This document shows, piece after piece, positions 41,745 through 50,451 of a stretch of DNA of 64,000 bases. Source of the stretch: Glaciecola siphonariae. GTDB lineage: Bacteria; Pseudomonadota; Gammaproteobacteria; Enterobacterales; Alteromonadaceae. Numbering within the stretch: the stretch's first letter is position 1; each line of letters starts with the position of its first letter. The translations under genes and the position numbers were made by a program. The notes under the pieces were generated by a model. That model was not told the DNA's origin. It was given only the letters and a program-made list of their open reading frames with translations, and searched no databases. The DNA lies in NCBI RefSeq assembly GCF_042652645.1, contig NZ_JBHSGU010000002.1, forward strand, positions 1,674,001 through 1,738,000, given 5' to 3'.

Positions 41745-41993
41745 ATGACAACTAAAGTAAATTGCCCCACATGTGATACCACCGTAGTGTGGGATAAAAG
41801 CTCTGAATTTCGTCCCTTTTGTTCCAAGCGGTGTCAGCTAATCGACTTGGGCCAGTGGGCTAACGAGGAGCACAAAGTATCGGGCAGCTCAGTGCTTAGC
41901 AGCGATGAAAATGGCGATGCAGAAATAAAGATTGATGTTGAAGATATTGAAGCTATGCTAAGCGAACAATCTGACGACTTTTTCAAATCATGA
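41745..41993 (+). CDS. yacG: DNA gyrase inhibitor YacG, zinc-binding
   Basis: 82 residues, zinc ribbon with CPTC near residue 6 and CSKRC near residue 26. YacG of E. coli binds and inhibits GyrB. The C-terminal acidic tail (IKIDVEDIEAMLSEQ) is longer than in E. coli. It overlaps the aspartoacylase gene by four bases, an unusual extension of this operon. Confidence 0.92.
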   Translation: MTTKVNCPTCDTTVVWDKSSEFRPFCSKRCQLIDLGQWANEEHKVSGSSVLSSDENGDAEIKIDVEDIEAMLSEQSDDFFKS

Positions 41994-42874
41994 CCATTCA
42001 CTCAATCTTAATTTGTGGCGGAACTCATGGCAATGAGCTCTCCGGCGTTTATGCCGTTAGGCAATGGAAGCAAAACAGTCAAAAACTTCAGCAACTCGCG
42101 CCATCAGCCAATATTTCGTTCGAACTGGTTAACAAAGCCTCTGTAGACGCGCGTACGCGCTTTATTGACGAGGACTTGAACCGACAGTTTGATTTGCGCA
42201 AACTTCAAGCAAAACGAGCTGAAGACGGCTCTAGTCATGAGGCTACTCTTGCACAATCGCTTAATGAGCAGTACGGACCAAAACCACATGGCAATATTGA
42301 CCTAATCGTAGATATTCACAACACCACAAGCGCCATGGGGCCAACCCTTATTGTGCTTGAGAATGACCATTTTAATCAGCAGTTAGCTCGCTACGTGAAA
42401 ACACACATGCCAGACGCGGTTATACTGGTAGAAGACCATATTCCCTATGAGCAGCATCCCTATTTTTGCACCCTTGGTAAACGCAGTGTAATGGTTGAAG
42501 TTGGGCCTCAGGCGCAAGGAGCTCTCAGAGCCGACATTTATTTGCAAACCTTAAGAATGACTGAGCTCATCGTGGCATTTATTGAGACAGTAAATACAAA
42601 CACTGACGAACAACTCCCTCCGGTGGAAGCTTATCGCCTGATCGCAGAAATCCCCTATCCTACCGATAGCCTAGGGCAGCGAAGCGCAATGAATCACCCA
42701 AACATCGACGGCAATGACTTTACTGAAGTTCGCGCTGGCATGCCGTGTTTCATGGATTTTGAAGGAAAGGATATTTTGTGGGAAGGCGATACGGTTTATC
42801 CGCATTTTGTGGGTGAGGCTGCCTACGACAAACAAAATCTAGCGTTCGCTACCGCACAAAAGTGTGAGTTTTAG
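41990..42874 (+). CDS. Aspartoacylase / AstE-like deacylase
   Basis: Zinc carboxypeptidase-fold deacylase, 294 residues. The zinc ligands are in GGTHGNE near the N-terminus and in IVDIHNTTSAMG (about 105–116); MVEVGPQ carries the catalytic glutamate. Aspartoacylases hydrolyse N-acetyl-aspartate or related N-acyl amino acids. It is translationally coupled to yacG and convergent with the Asp/Glu racemase, which suggests a shared role in aspartate metabolism. Substrate is inferred. Confidence 0.85.
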   Translation: MTIHSILICGGTHGNELSGVYAVRQWKQNSQKLQQLAPSANISFELVNKASVDARTRFIDEDLNRQFDLRKLQAKRAEDGSSHEATLAQSLNEQYGPKPHGNIDLIVDIHNTTSAMGPTLIVLENDHFNQQLARYVKTHMPDAVILVEDHIPYEQHPYFCTLGKRSVMVEVGPQAQGALRADIYLQTLRMTELIVAFIETVNTNTDEQLPPVEAYRLIAEIPYPTDSLGQRSAMNHPNIDGNDFTEVRAGMPCFMDFEGKDILWEGDTVYPHFVGEAAYDKQNLAFATAQKCEF

Positions 42875-42892
42875 CGCTCTGTGTTTACTAAT

Positions 42893-42946
42893 GATTAGCT
42901 GATTAGCTGATTAGTGAATAGTCAATTAGTGAATAGTCAATTAGTG
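42893..42946. repeat. Short tandem repeats between convergent genes
   Basis: GATTAGCT occurs twice in tandem (42893–42908), then TGAATAGTCAATTAG twice in tandem (42915–42944). The tract fills most of the 86-base gap between the aspartoacylase and racemase stops. No stem-loop terminator is visible there. Confidence 0.7.
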
Positions 42947-42960
42947 AGTTATATAAACGT

Positions 42961-43737
42961 TTAACTGCCGGCTAGGGCGTACTCTACTGCAGCATCAACA
43001 TGAAGCTCTGTAGTATTGAACACAGTCATGTTCTGTAGGTCTTGCTGGCCAATGAGCAAGAAGATTTCGGTACAGCCTAATATGACCCCTTGGGCACCGT
43101 GCTCTTTTGCAAGGGATTCACTCACCTGCACGTAATATTGACGTGATTTTTCGCTAATGGTGCCTTTCACCAGCTCATCAAAAATAATGCGGTCTATTTC
43201 GAGTTGCTCAGCCTCACTAGGTACGATAATTTCAATGCCATACTTTGCATATTCGTCTTTAATGTAGTCTGCCTGCATAACAGGTTTTGTGCCCAATAAA
43301 GCAATTTTCTTTAGCCCTTTAGACACGATAGCTTGAGCCGTTGGCGTGGTAATGTGAATAAACGGTATGTCTAATAGTTCGGGCATCTTATCGAGCACTT
43401 TGTGCATGGTATTAGATACACATACCAATACATCTGCGCCACCTGCCTGTGCAAGTTTGGCCTTTTCTTCAACATAGGCGCGTGCTTCGTCCCATGCGTT
43501 ATTTCGCACGTAGTACTCTATATTGCCAAAGTTACAGCCCTGAATTAAGGTCTCACCAATTTCCCATCCGCCAAGTCGTGCATTAATTTTTTGATTAATG
43601 AAGCGGTAATATTCCATGGTGGCTTTGTCGCTCATGCCGCCGAGAATGCCGATTGTTTTGATGTTTGTTGGACGCGACACTTGTTGCGACGCGGGCTTCT
43701 GCGGTGGCTGGATATTATTACTTTTTTTATGAGTCAT
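42961..43737 (-). CDS. Aspartate/glutamate racemase family protein
   Basis: Cofactor-free racemase, about 258 residues. The two catalytic cysteines lie in VCVSNTMHKV and ILGCTEIFLL, and the N-terminal TIGILGGMSDKATMEYY is characteristic. The start at 43737 overlaps the mutT stop as ATGA, with AGGA eight bases upstream; an ATG at 43743 adds two residues. An Asp/Glu or related D-amino acid is the expected product. It could feed D-Glu to the wall pathway or work with the neighbouring aspartoacylase. Confidence 0.88.
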   Translation of the reverse strand: MTHKKSNNIQPPQKPASQQVSRPTNIKTIGILGGMSDKATMEYYRFINQKINARLGGWEIGETLIQGCNFGNIEYYVRNNAWDEARAYVEEKAKLAQAGGADVLVCVSNTMHKVLDKMPELLDIPFIHITTPTAQAIVSKGLKKIALLGTKPVMQADYIKDEYAKYGIEIIVPSEAEQLEIDRIIFDELVKGTISEKSRQYYVQVSESLAKEHGAQGVILGCTEIFLLIGQQDLQNMTVFNTTELHVDAAVEYALAGS

Positions 43738-44156
43738 GTGCATAATCCTTTTTGCGCCAAGGTGTGCAAAATCGCCTGATTAGCATCTGGAAATTCATAA
43801 TTCGCCAGCTCAGCGCCACTGACCCACTTCGACTCTTGCCCCTCGGCTCCCCGCGCCTGTCCGGTAAATTCAGTTACCAAAAAAACGTGGAGGCATACCT
43901 GTTTATCAACATAATCATGGCGAATTTGCATTAAGGCTTCACAGCTTTTCACGTCAATGTTGATTTCTTCGGTGAGCTCTCTGGCAAGTGCCTGCTCCGG
44001 TGTTTCTCCGGCATCTACCTTACCGCCAGGGAACTCCCACTTATCGCCTTGATGTTGCTTTGCACTGCGTTTACAAATAAAAAAATGGCGGTCTTGGTTA
44101 TGCCGTTCATTTTCAGAACTAAGCACAACGCCAACCGCCACATCAATATGTTTCAT
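43734..44156 (-). CDS. mutT: 8-oxo-dGTP diphosphatase MutT (Nudix)
   Basis: Nudix hydrolase that removes oxidised guanine nucleotides. It has 140 residues from the ATG at 44156, which begins MKHIDVAVGVVL ten bases after the secA stop. The Nudix box is GGKVDAGETPEQALARELTE followed by E. A longer upstream frame runs into secA and is not coding. Order secA-mutT matches E. coli. Confidence 0.95.
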   Translation of the reverse strand: MKHIDVAVGVVLSSENERHNQDRHFFICKRSAKQHQGDKWEFPGGKVDAGETPEQALARELTEEINIDVKSCEALMQIRHDYVDKQVCLHVFLVTEFTGQARGAEGQESKWVSGAELANYEFPDANQAILHTLAQKGLCT

Positions 44157-44166
44157 TCCAGCGCTA

Positions 44167-46881
44167 TCAGCTAAGTTTGCCGTGGCACTGCTTATATTTT
44201 TTGCCAGAGCCGCATGGACAAGGCTCGTTTCGGCCAACTTTAGGTCCTTGACGCTGCACGGTCGAAGGTTTATCAGCCTCCTGCGCACCCTCACCTGTTG
44301 CTGAAGCTGACTTGTGCTCGAAGGTCTTCTCCGCTTCGGCACGACGTCTTTGTGCTTCAACCGCTTCAACATCTTTTTGTTCTTGCACTTGTACCCTTGC
44401 CAATATGCTGATCACCTCTATTTTTAGGTTATCGAGCATATCTGAGAACAGCTCAAACGACTCTCGCTTATACTCTTGCTTAGGATTTTTTTGCGCAAAC
44501 GACCGAAGGTGAATACCCTGACGTAAGTAGTCCATCGACGCTAAATGCTCTTTCCAGTGAGTATCGAGGGTCTGTAACATAACCGCCTTTTCAAACTGTC
44601 GCAGCACCTGCTCACCCACAGCCTGTTCTTTTGCTGCATAAGCCGCATCAGACTTCTCAACAATAAATTCACGCAGTTTTTCTTCATAAAGTTTATCGTC
44701 TTCGTCGAGCATTTTGCGCAGCGGTAAATCTAGCGCAAAATCACCGCGGAGCCGCTCTTCTAATCCTTCTACGTCCCACATCTCTTCAAGTGACTGGGGC
44801 GGAATATACTGGTCAATCACAGTATCCATTACATCTTTACGCACATTCGCAATGGTTTTGCCAATATCGCCTTCATCAAGCAACTCATTGCGTTGCTCGT
44901 AAATCACGCGGCGCTGATCGTTTGCTACATCGTCGTATTCAAGCAACTGCTTACGAATATCAAAGTTACGACCTTCAACCTTGCGCTGTGCGTTCTCAAT
45001 GGCTCGAGATACCCATGGATGCTCAATTGACTCGCCTTTTTCCATGCCCAAGCGCTTCATCATTGCGCCCATTTTTTCAGAGGCGAATATGCGCATAAGT
45101 GCATCGTCTAACGATAAATAGAAGCGTGATGACCCTGGGTCACCTTGTCGGCCCGAACGACCGCGAAGCTGATTATCAATCCGGCGAGACTCGTGACGCT
45201 CCGTGCCAATAATATGCAAACCGCCCGCAGCGAGAACAGCATCATGGCGCTCTTGCCACTTTTCTTTGACCTGTTTAATTTGCTCCGGGGTAGGATTATC
45301 TAAACCTTCAATCTCAACCTGTAAATTGCCACCGAGCACAATATCGGTTCCGCGCCCAGCCATGTTAGTAGCAATCGTCACCGCACCCGGCATACCTGCA
45401 TTGGCAACAATTTCAGCTTCCTGTGCATGGAACTTCGCGTTGAGGACTTTGTGTTTTATTTTCTCTTTTTTAAGAATACTCGAGATAAGCTCAGAGTTTT
45501 CAATCGACACAGTACCCACTAGTGAGGGCTGTCCTCGCTCCACACAACTTTTTATATCTTCAATAATTGCCTGATATTTTTCAGCAGCCGTAAGGTATAT
45601 CTTGTCAGCGCGGTCGTCTCTTATCATCGGTTTATTGGTGGGTATTACCACCGTTTCTAAACCGTAGATATGATTGAATTCAAAGGCTTCAGTGTCGGCA
45701 GTACCAGTCATGCCAGAGAGTTTGTCGTAGAGACGGAAATAGTTTTGGAAGGTAATTGATGCTAGCGTCTGATTCTCATTTTGAATCTTCACGCCCTCTT
45801 TTGCCTCAACTGCCTGATGTAAGCCCTCAGACCATCTGCGCCCTTCCATTGTACGGCCGGTATGCTCGTCAACAATCACGATTTCTTGACCGTCTTTAAT
45901 AATATAGTCAACGTCTTTGGTGAATAACTTATGTGCACGAAGCGCTGCGTTAACGTGGTGAAGTAGCGGAATATTTGCTGCTGCAAATAAAGACTCACCC
46001 TCTGGCAGTAAGCCTGCCTGCTGGAGTAACTCTTCTACAAACAACTGACCGTTTTCGGTCAAATGAACCTGTTTGCCCTTCTCATCTACCGTGAAGTGCC
46101 CTTCACCGTGATTATCTTCCTCATCCTCTTTTTCCTGCTGATTAAGCTTCGGAATAATGAGGTTGATTTTCTTGTAGAGCTCAGAACTGTCTTCGGCTGC
46201 GCCGGAGATAATAAGTGGGGTTCTTGCTTCGTCTATTAAAATTGAATCCACTTCGTCGATAACGGCGAAGCTTAAGGGTCTTTGCACGCGGTCATTTGGA
46301 CTAAACGCCATATTGTCGCGCAAGTAATCAAAGCCAAATTCGTTATTGGTACCATAGGTAATATCAGCATTGTAAGCATCGCGTTTTTCTTGCTGACCAA
46401 TGCCCGGGATGTTACACCCTACCGTTAGGCCTAAAAATGAGAATAATGCACGGCTCCAATCTGCGTCACGTTTTGCCAAATAGTCGTTAACAGTAATCAC
46501 GTGTACGCCATTGCCAGAAAGCGCATTTAAATAGGTAGGAAGCGTTGAAGTAAGCGTTTTACCCTCACCGGTGCGCATTTCGGCAATTTTTCCTTGATGC
46601 AGTACCATCCCGCCCTTCATTTGCACGTCAAATGGGCGCATTCCGTATACACGTTTACTCGCCTCGCGCACAACCGCAAAGGCTTCAATCATCAAGCTAT
46701 CGAGCGAGGCACCATCTGCAATTCGCTGCTTAAAAGCATCGGTTTTAGCTTGGAGCTCTTCGTCTGACAGTGCCTCTAATTCGGCTTCTAAGGCATTAAT
46801 TGCGACAACTGATTTGCGCATTTTTTTTAGCAGGCGATCGTTGTGCGTGCCAAAGACTTTCTTGAATATACTTGCAAACAT
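44167..46881 (-). CDS. secA: Preprotein translocase ATPase SecA
   Basis: Motor of Sec export. It has 904 residues. Walker A is MRTGEGKTL, the DEAD-type box is VIDEVDSILIDEARTPLIISG, and the C-terminal zinc tail CPCGSGKKYKQCHG is intact. It lies between the M23 gene and mutT. The E. coli regulator secM is not present upstream; an M23 protein occupies that position. Confidence 0.98.
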   Translation of the reverse strand: MFASIFKKVFGTHNDRLLKKMRKSVVAINALEAELEALSDEELQAKTDAFKQRIADGASLDSLMIEAFAVVREASKRVYGMRPFDVQMKGGMVLHQGKIAEMRTGEGKTLTSTLPTYLNALSGNGVHVITVNDYLAKRDADWSRALFSFLGLTVGCNIPGIGQQEKRDAYNADITYGTNNEFGFDYLRDNMAFSPNDRVQRPLSFAVIDEVDSILIDEARTPLIISGAAEDSSELYKKINLIIPKLNQQEKEDEEDNHGEGHFTVDEKGKQVHLTENGQLFVEELLQQAGLLPEGESLFAAANIPLLHHVNAALRAHKLFTKDVDYIIKDGQEIVIVDEHTGRTMEGRRWSEGLHQAVEAKEGVKIQNENQTLASITFQNYFRLYDKLSGMTGTADTEAFEFNHIYGLETVVIPTNKPMIRDDRADKIYLTAAEKYQAIIEDIKSCVERGQPSLVGTVSIENSELISSILKKEKIKHKVLNAKFHAQEAEIVANAGMPGAVTIATNMAGRGTDIVLGGNLQVEIEGLDNPTPEQIKQVKEKWQERHDAVLAAGGLHIIGTERHESRRIDNQLRGRSGRQGDPGSSRFYLSLDDALMRIFASEKMGAMMKRLGMEKGESIEHPWVSRAIENAQRKVEGRNFDIRKQLLEYDDVANDQRRVIYEQRNELLDEGDIGKTIANVRKDVMDTVIDQYIPPQSLEEMWDVEGLEERLRGDFALDLPLRKMLDEDDKLYEEKLREFIVEKSDAAYAAKEQAVGEQVLRQFEKAVMLQTLDTHWKEHLASMDYLRQGIHLRSFAQKNPKQEYKRESFELFSDMLDNLKIEVISILARVQVQEQKDVEAVEAQRRRAEAEKTFEHKSASATGEGAQEADKPSTVQRQGPKVGRNEPCPCGSGKKYKQCHGKLS

Positions 46882-46999
46882 GCTTATGGGATATCCGATT
46901 TGGTATAGTTTTAAAAACGCGTCATAGTACCAAAAAACACCAGTATATGACTAGTAATAAGGCGGGCTTTCAATGCACAAAGGCTTGGATTTAGGAGAT

Positions 47000-47881
47000 T
47001 TATCGATAGATATATGGCATGGGATCAACCTGCTTGCCATTTTTTAATACTTCGTAATGGACGTGAGCGCCGGTGGAACGCCCCGTACTGCCTAATAGCG
47101 CTACGGTTTGCCCTTTTGTTACAACATCACCGACTTCTACTTTCAATACATCGTTGTGTCCGTAACGGGTTCGCAATCCATTTCCGTGATCAATTTCTAT
47201 GAGATTTCCATAACCTGAGCGTTCACCCGACCATGTGACAATACCTGCGCCGGTAGCGATTACGCCCGAACCAGATTTGCCCGCAAAATCTACGCCTTTA
47301 TGCATTGTTGGTCTGCCGTTGAAAGGGTCTTTTCTTATCCCGTAGTGCGAAGACAACCAACCTTTGCTCACTGGTCTCCCAGTAAGCTTTGCCTCTTGTT
47401 CTATATTGAGTCCGATAAGAATAGATTCAAGGGCTTCGAGCTGCTTTATTTTAAACGAAAGCGCATCTGACACCTGTTCAATACTGTCTGAGAGCTGCCG
47501 CTCGCTGGGTTTGTCCTCAGGTGCATCGCCCAATATCTCAGGCGATAGGGTAAAATCTTCTACCGCTAATCCATGCTTGTTAGCGAGATTCGCGCTTATA
47601 CTGTCAAGATATTCGATTTGGGCGCGCATAGAGCCAAGGTTAGCCACGAGAACATCTAACTTTTGCTGCGTGTCATTTTCAAGCGCGTTTACACGCTGTA
47701 ACTGCTCTTCTAAGCCGGTTTTAACAACGCTCAGTCTAATCTGATTTTCATACACCGACTCAGTATTTCGGCTCGATACCAACATGATCAATGAGAGCAG
47801 CACAAAACCGCTCACCAACCGTCTTAACGACAGACGTTTGCTGTAGCGTGTGCTTTTTCCTTTCACCAGTATAGTGATATT
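47000..47881 (-). CDS. M23-family peptidase-like protein with coiled coil
   Basis: Membrane-anchored LytM/M23 protein, about 293 residues. A helix after a basic N-terminus (LVSGFVLLSLIMLVS) is followed by a coiled-coil region and a C-terminal M23 domain. The domain has HKGVDFAGKSG, RYGHNDVL and GAHVHYEV, so the metal ligands appear intact. It probably cuts peptide bridges of peptidoglycan or activates amidases in the periplasm. Start chosen at 47881; an ATG at 47944 adds 21 residues without a ribosome site. Confidence 0.88.
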   Translation of the reverse strand, partial: NITILVKGKSTRYSKRLSLRRLVSGFVLLSLIMLVSSRNTESVYENQIRLSVVKTGLEEQLQRVNALENDTQQKLDVLVANLGSMRAQIEYLDSISANLANKHGLAVEDFTLSPEILGDAPEDKPSERQLSDSIEQVSDALSFKIKQLEALESILIGLNIEQEAKLTGRPVSKGWLSSHYGIRKDPFNGRPTMHKGVDFAGKSGSGVIATGAGIVTWSGERSGYGNLIEIDHGNGLRTRYGHNDVLKVEVGDVVTKGQTVALLGSTGRSTGAHVHYEVLKNGKQVDPMPYIYR

Positions 47882-48092
47882 CATGTAAATATATTGCCCA
47901 TTGCTAACTTGTGTCTTTCCGCTTTTGCTGGATGCATCTACCATCAGGGTATTGTAGTAATATTGTTAATATTATCCTAGTGTTTAAGCTGCGCTTACTT
48001 ATGAGATTAAATACATAACTAAGGTCACAAAGCCTTTAACGTTTGTTAATTCAGTCACTTAAAATAAACTGCACGCATTTATATACTGACAA

Positions 48093-48122
48093 TAAAAAAG
48101 CGTCAATAATTAGACGCTTTTT
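48093..48122 (-). terminator. Terminator after lpxC
   Basis: AAAAAGCGTC/GACGCTTTTT with an eight-base loop. Minus-strand reading ends in TTTTTTATT, so it stops lpxC transcription. It is nearly symmetric and could also work on the other strand. Confidence 0.85.
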
Positions 48123-48206
48123 GTTTGTTCACTTATTGCACAATTAAAACGCGAGTATGTATAACGCGAGTATGCATGCTCGTAAACGCATCTTAGTACT
48201 CAACAA

Positions 48207-49136
48207 CTAAGCAAAGCGCGTTCCAAGATGAGTTACCGACTCAATATATTTGATGGGCAGGCTTTCTTCGTTTTCAAACTCAATGTATTCCCAAGCATCT
48301 TCTGCGTCTAAAATAGCATTCAGTAACTTATTGTTGAGTCCGTGACCCGTTTTGTAAGCTACCAACTCACCAATGAGGTTGTGGCCGCCTAAAAACAAAT
48401 CGCCTACTGCGTCTAGAATTTTATGTTTGAGAAACTCATCACTATAACGCAGCCCTTCAGGGTTAAGCACTCTGAACTCATCTAGCGCAACAGCATTGTC
48501 CATACTGCCACCAAGCGCCAAATTCATCGAATTCATTAACTCTAAGTCACGCATAAAGCCGAAAGTACGTGCGCGGCTTACCTCATCCACGTAAGAATCT
48601 TTAGAAAAGTCTAGCACGCAATGTTGACGTGATTGGGCAATGGCAGGGTGTTCAAAATCGATTGCAAAGTCGACTTTAAATCCATTGTGCGGCCGAAACT
48701 CAGCCCATTTATCACCGTCTTCTACGCGAATGGTGCGATTAACCTTAATAAATTTCTTAGGCTTATCGAGCTCTTCTATACCCGCGCTTTGCAGCAAAAA
48801 GATAAACGGACTTGCACTGCCGTCTAAGATAGGCAGCTCGTGGCTGTCAACTTCAACAATGATGTTGTCAATGCCAAGGCCTGACAAAGCCGACGCTAAA
48901 TGTTCAACCGTATGGATTGAGACGCCGCTTTCATTAGTTATGCAGGTGCAAAGTGTCGTATCGGCAACGTCTTTTGCGTTGGCATGAATATCGACCGGCG
49001 GCGTTAAGTCGATACGACGGAAAATAATCCCGGTATCAGCAGGCGCTGGCCGCAATGTCATGCGCACTTTTCGTCCCTTGTGCAAACCAATGCCGGTTTC
49101 CGTAACCGCGGTTTTTAGAGTTCGCTGTCTGAGCAT
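48207..49136 (-). CDS. lpxC: UDP-3-O-acyl-N-acetylglucosamine deacetylase
   Basis: Zinc deacetylase, first committed step of lipid A synthesis. It has 309 residues. The zinc histidine is in TVEHLASAL (about H79), with KHKILDAVGDLFLGG carrying the others. It shows that the organism makes lipid A. It lies after ftsZ, as in other gammaproteobacteria. Confidence 0.98.
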   Translation of the reverse strand: MLRQRTLKTAVTETGIGLHKGRKVRMTLRPAPADTGIIFRRIDLTPPVDIHANAKDVADTTLCTCITNESGVSIHTVEHLASALSGLGIDNIIVEVDSHELPILDGSASPFIFLLQSAGIEELDKPKKFIKVNRTIRVEDGDKWAEFRPHNGFKVDFAIDFEHPAIAQSRQHCVLDFSKDSYVDEVSRARTFGFMRDLELMNSMNLALGGSMDNAVALDEFRVLNPEGLRYSDEFLKHKILDAVGDLFLGGHNLIGELVAYKTGHGLNNKLLNAILDAEDAWEYIEFENEESLPIKYIESVTHLGTRFA

Positions 49137-49176
49137 AGTGTCATCAATCGTTAAAAATTCGCGAGATAGTAGCAGA

Positions 49177-49200
49177 AAACCCTTGAATGAACAAGGATTT
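49177..49200 (-). terminator. Candidate terminator after ftsZ
   Basis: On the minus strand AAATCCTTG–TTCATT–CAAGGGTTT is followed by TCTGCT. A moderate stem with a short T-run, about 45 bases after the ftsZ stop and 40 before the lpxC start. Confidence 0.5.
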
Positions 49201-49246
49201 TCATTTTACAAGCATTTTTTTAGCCTAAAAAGACTGTTCAGACCAG

Positions 49247-50383
49247 TTAGTCTGCCTGACGACGCAAAAAGGCCGGAATATCTAGATACTCTAACTCACC
49301 GGCAGGATGCTCTTCTTCTTGCTTCGCAGCATGACCGTGGTCGCCACCCGCACTCAGATTGTCAGTACCCGTGGCTTTTTGTTGTACGCGACCACCGTCA
49401 TTCACAAGGGTGATATCTGGCTTACGTTCTGCACCAATACCCGTTGCAACTACCGTTACGCGAATCTCATCTGTCATCTCAGGGTCAATAACCGTACCCA
49501 CGACCACAGTGGCATTTTCTGATGCAAAAGCTTTCACCGCGTTACCAATGGTTTCATATTCATCGATGGCAAAGTCCATGCCCGCGGTGATGTTAACCAA
49601 AATACCGCGCGCACCCGACAAATCGATATCTTCTAACAGAGGACACGCAATCGCCGCTTCTGCAGCTTCCTCAGCACGGTCTTCGCCGCGACCAACGCCG
49701 CTGCCCATCATCGCAGTGCCCATTTCAGACATAACGGTTTTTACGTCGGCAAAGTCAACGTTAACCAAACCGGTGCGAGTAATTAGTTCAGCGATGCCTT
49801 GTACAGACCCTCGCAAAACGTCATTGGCTGCGCTAAAGGCCTGTAGCAAAGGCGTACCGCGACCCATTACCTTCAAAAGTTTTTCGTTAGGAATGGTAAT
49901 TAATGAGTCAACGTATTTCGATAATTCGGCAATACCTTGATTGGCAAATTCTGCACGTTTCTTGCCTTCAAATGGGAAGGGCTTGGTGACGACTGCAACG
50001 GTCAATATGCCCATATCTTTAGCCAGTTTTGCCACTTCTGGAGCGGCACCTGTGCCGGTTCCGCCGCCCATGCCAGCGGTAATAAATACCATGTCGGCAC
50101 CCTCAAGGGCTTGCCTGATTTTCTCTCGGTCTTCGTGAGCCGCCTCGCGCCCCACATTTGGATCAGCACCAGCACCTAAGCCTTTGGTAAGCTCATTGCC
50201 GATTTGCAGCTTCACCGCGGCTGTTGAGTTTTTCAACGCTTGTGCGTCGGTATTCATCGCGATAAAGTCAACGCCTTCAATTACTTGAGACACCATATAC
50301 TCAACTGCGTTGCCGCCACCGCCACCAACACCTACTACTTTGATGACTGCTTCGTCGCTTGGATTATCCATTAGTTCGAACAT
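49247..50383 (-). CDS. ftsZ: Cell division GTPase FtsZ
   Basis: Tubulin homologue that forms the division ring. It has 378 residues. The GTP loop GGGTGTGAAP and the N-terminal IKVVGVGGGGGNAVEYM are intact. The C-terminal peptide LDIPAFLRRQAD binds FtsA and ZipA. It is downstream of ftsA in the dcw cluster. Confidence 0.98.
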   Translation of the reverse strand: MFELMDNPSDEAVIKVVGVGGGGGNAVEYMVSQVIEGVDFIAMNTDAQALKNSTAAVKLQIGNELTKGLGAGADPNVGREAAHEDREKIRQALEGADMVFITAGMGGGTGTGAAPEVAKLAKDMGILTVAVVTKPFPFEGKKRAEFANQGIAELSKYVDSLITIPNEKLLKVMGRGTPLLQAFSAANDVLRGSVQGIAELITRTGLVNVDFADVKTVMSEMGTAMMGSGVGRGEDRAEEAAEAAIACPLLEDIDLSGARGILVNITAGMDFAIDEYETIGNAVKAFASENATVVVGTVIDPEMTDEIRVTVVATGIGAERKPDITLVNDGGRVQQKATGTDNLSAGGDHGHAAKQEEEHPAGELEYLDIPAFLRRQAD

Positions 50384-50406
50384 TATAATTCTCCGATACC
50401 CTTGCC

Positions 50407-50422
50407 GTCTGTGCGCACAGAC
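50407..50422. promoter_or_regulatory. Perfect 16-bp palindrome in ftsA–ftsZ gap
   Basis: GTCTGTGCGCACAGAC lies in the 68-base gap between ftsA and ftsZ. It could be a protein-binding site or a short RNA hairpin before ftsZ. No matching known operator was recognised. Confidence 0.5.
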
Positions 50423-50451
50423 TTATTGTTAATTTAGCGCTTAAAGGTCCC

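Noticed and set aside
43734..44372. N-terminally extended MutT
   Set aside because: The extra 72 residues are read out of frame from the secA zinc-tail region; the true start is the ATG ten bases after the secA stop.
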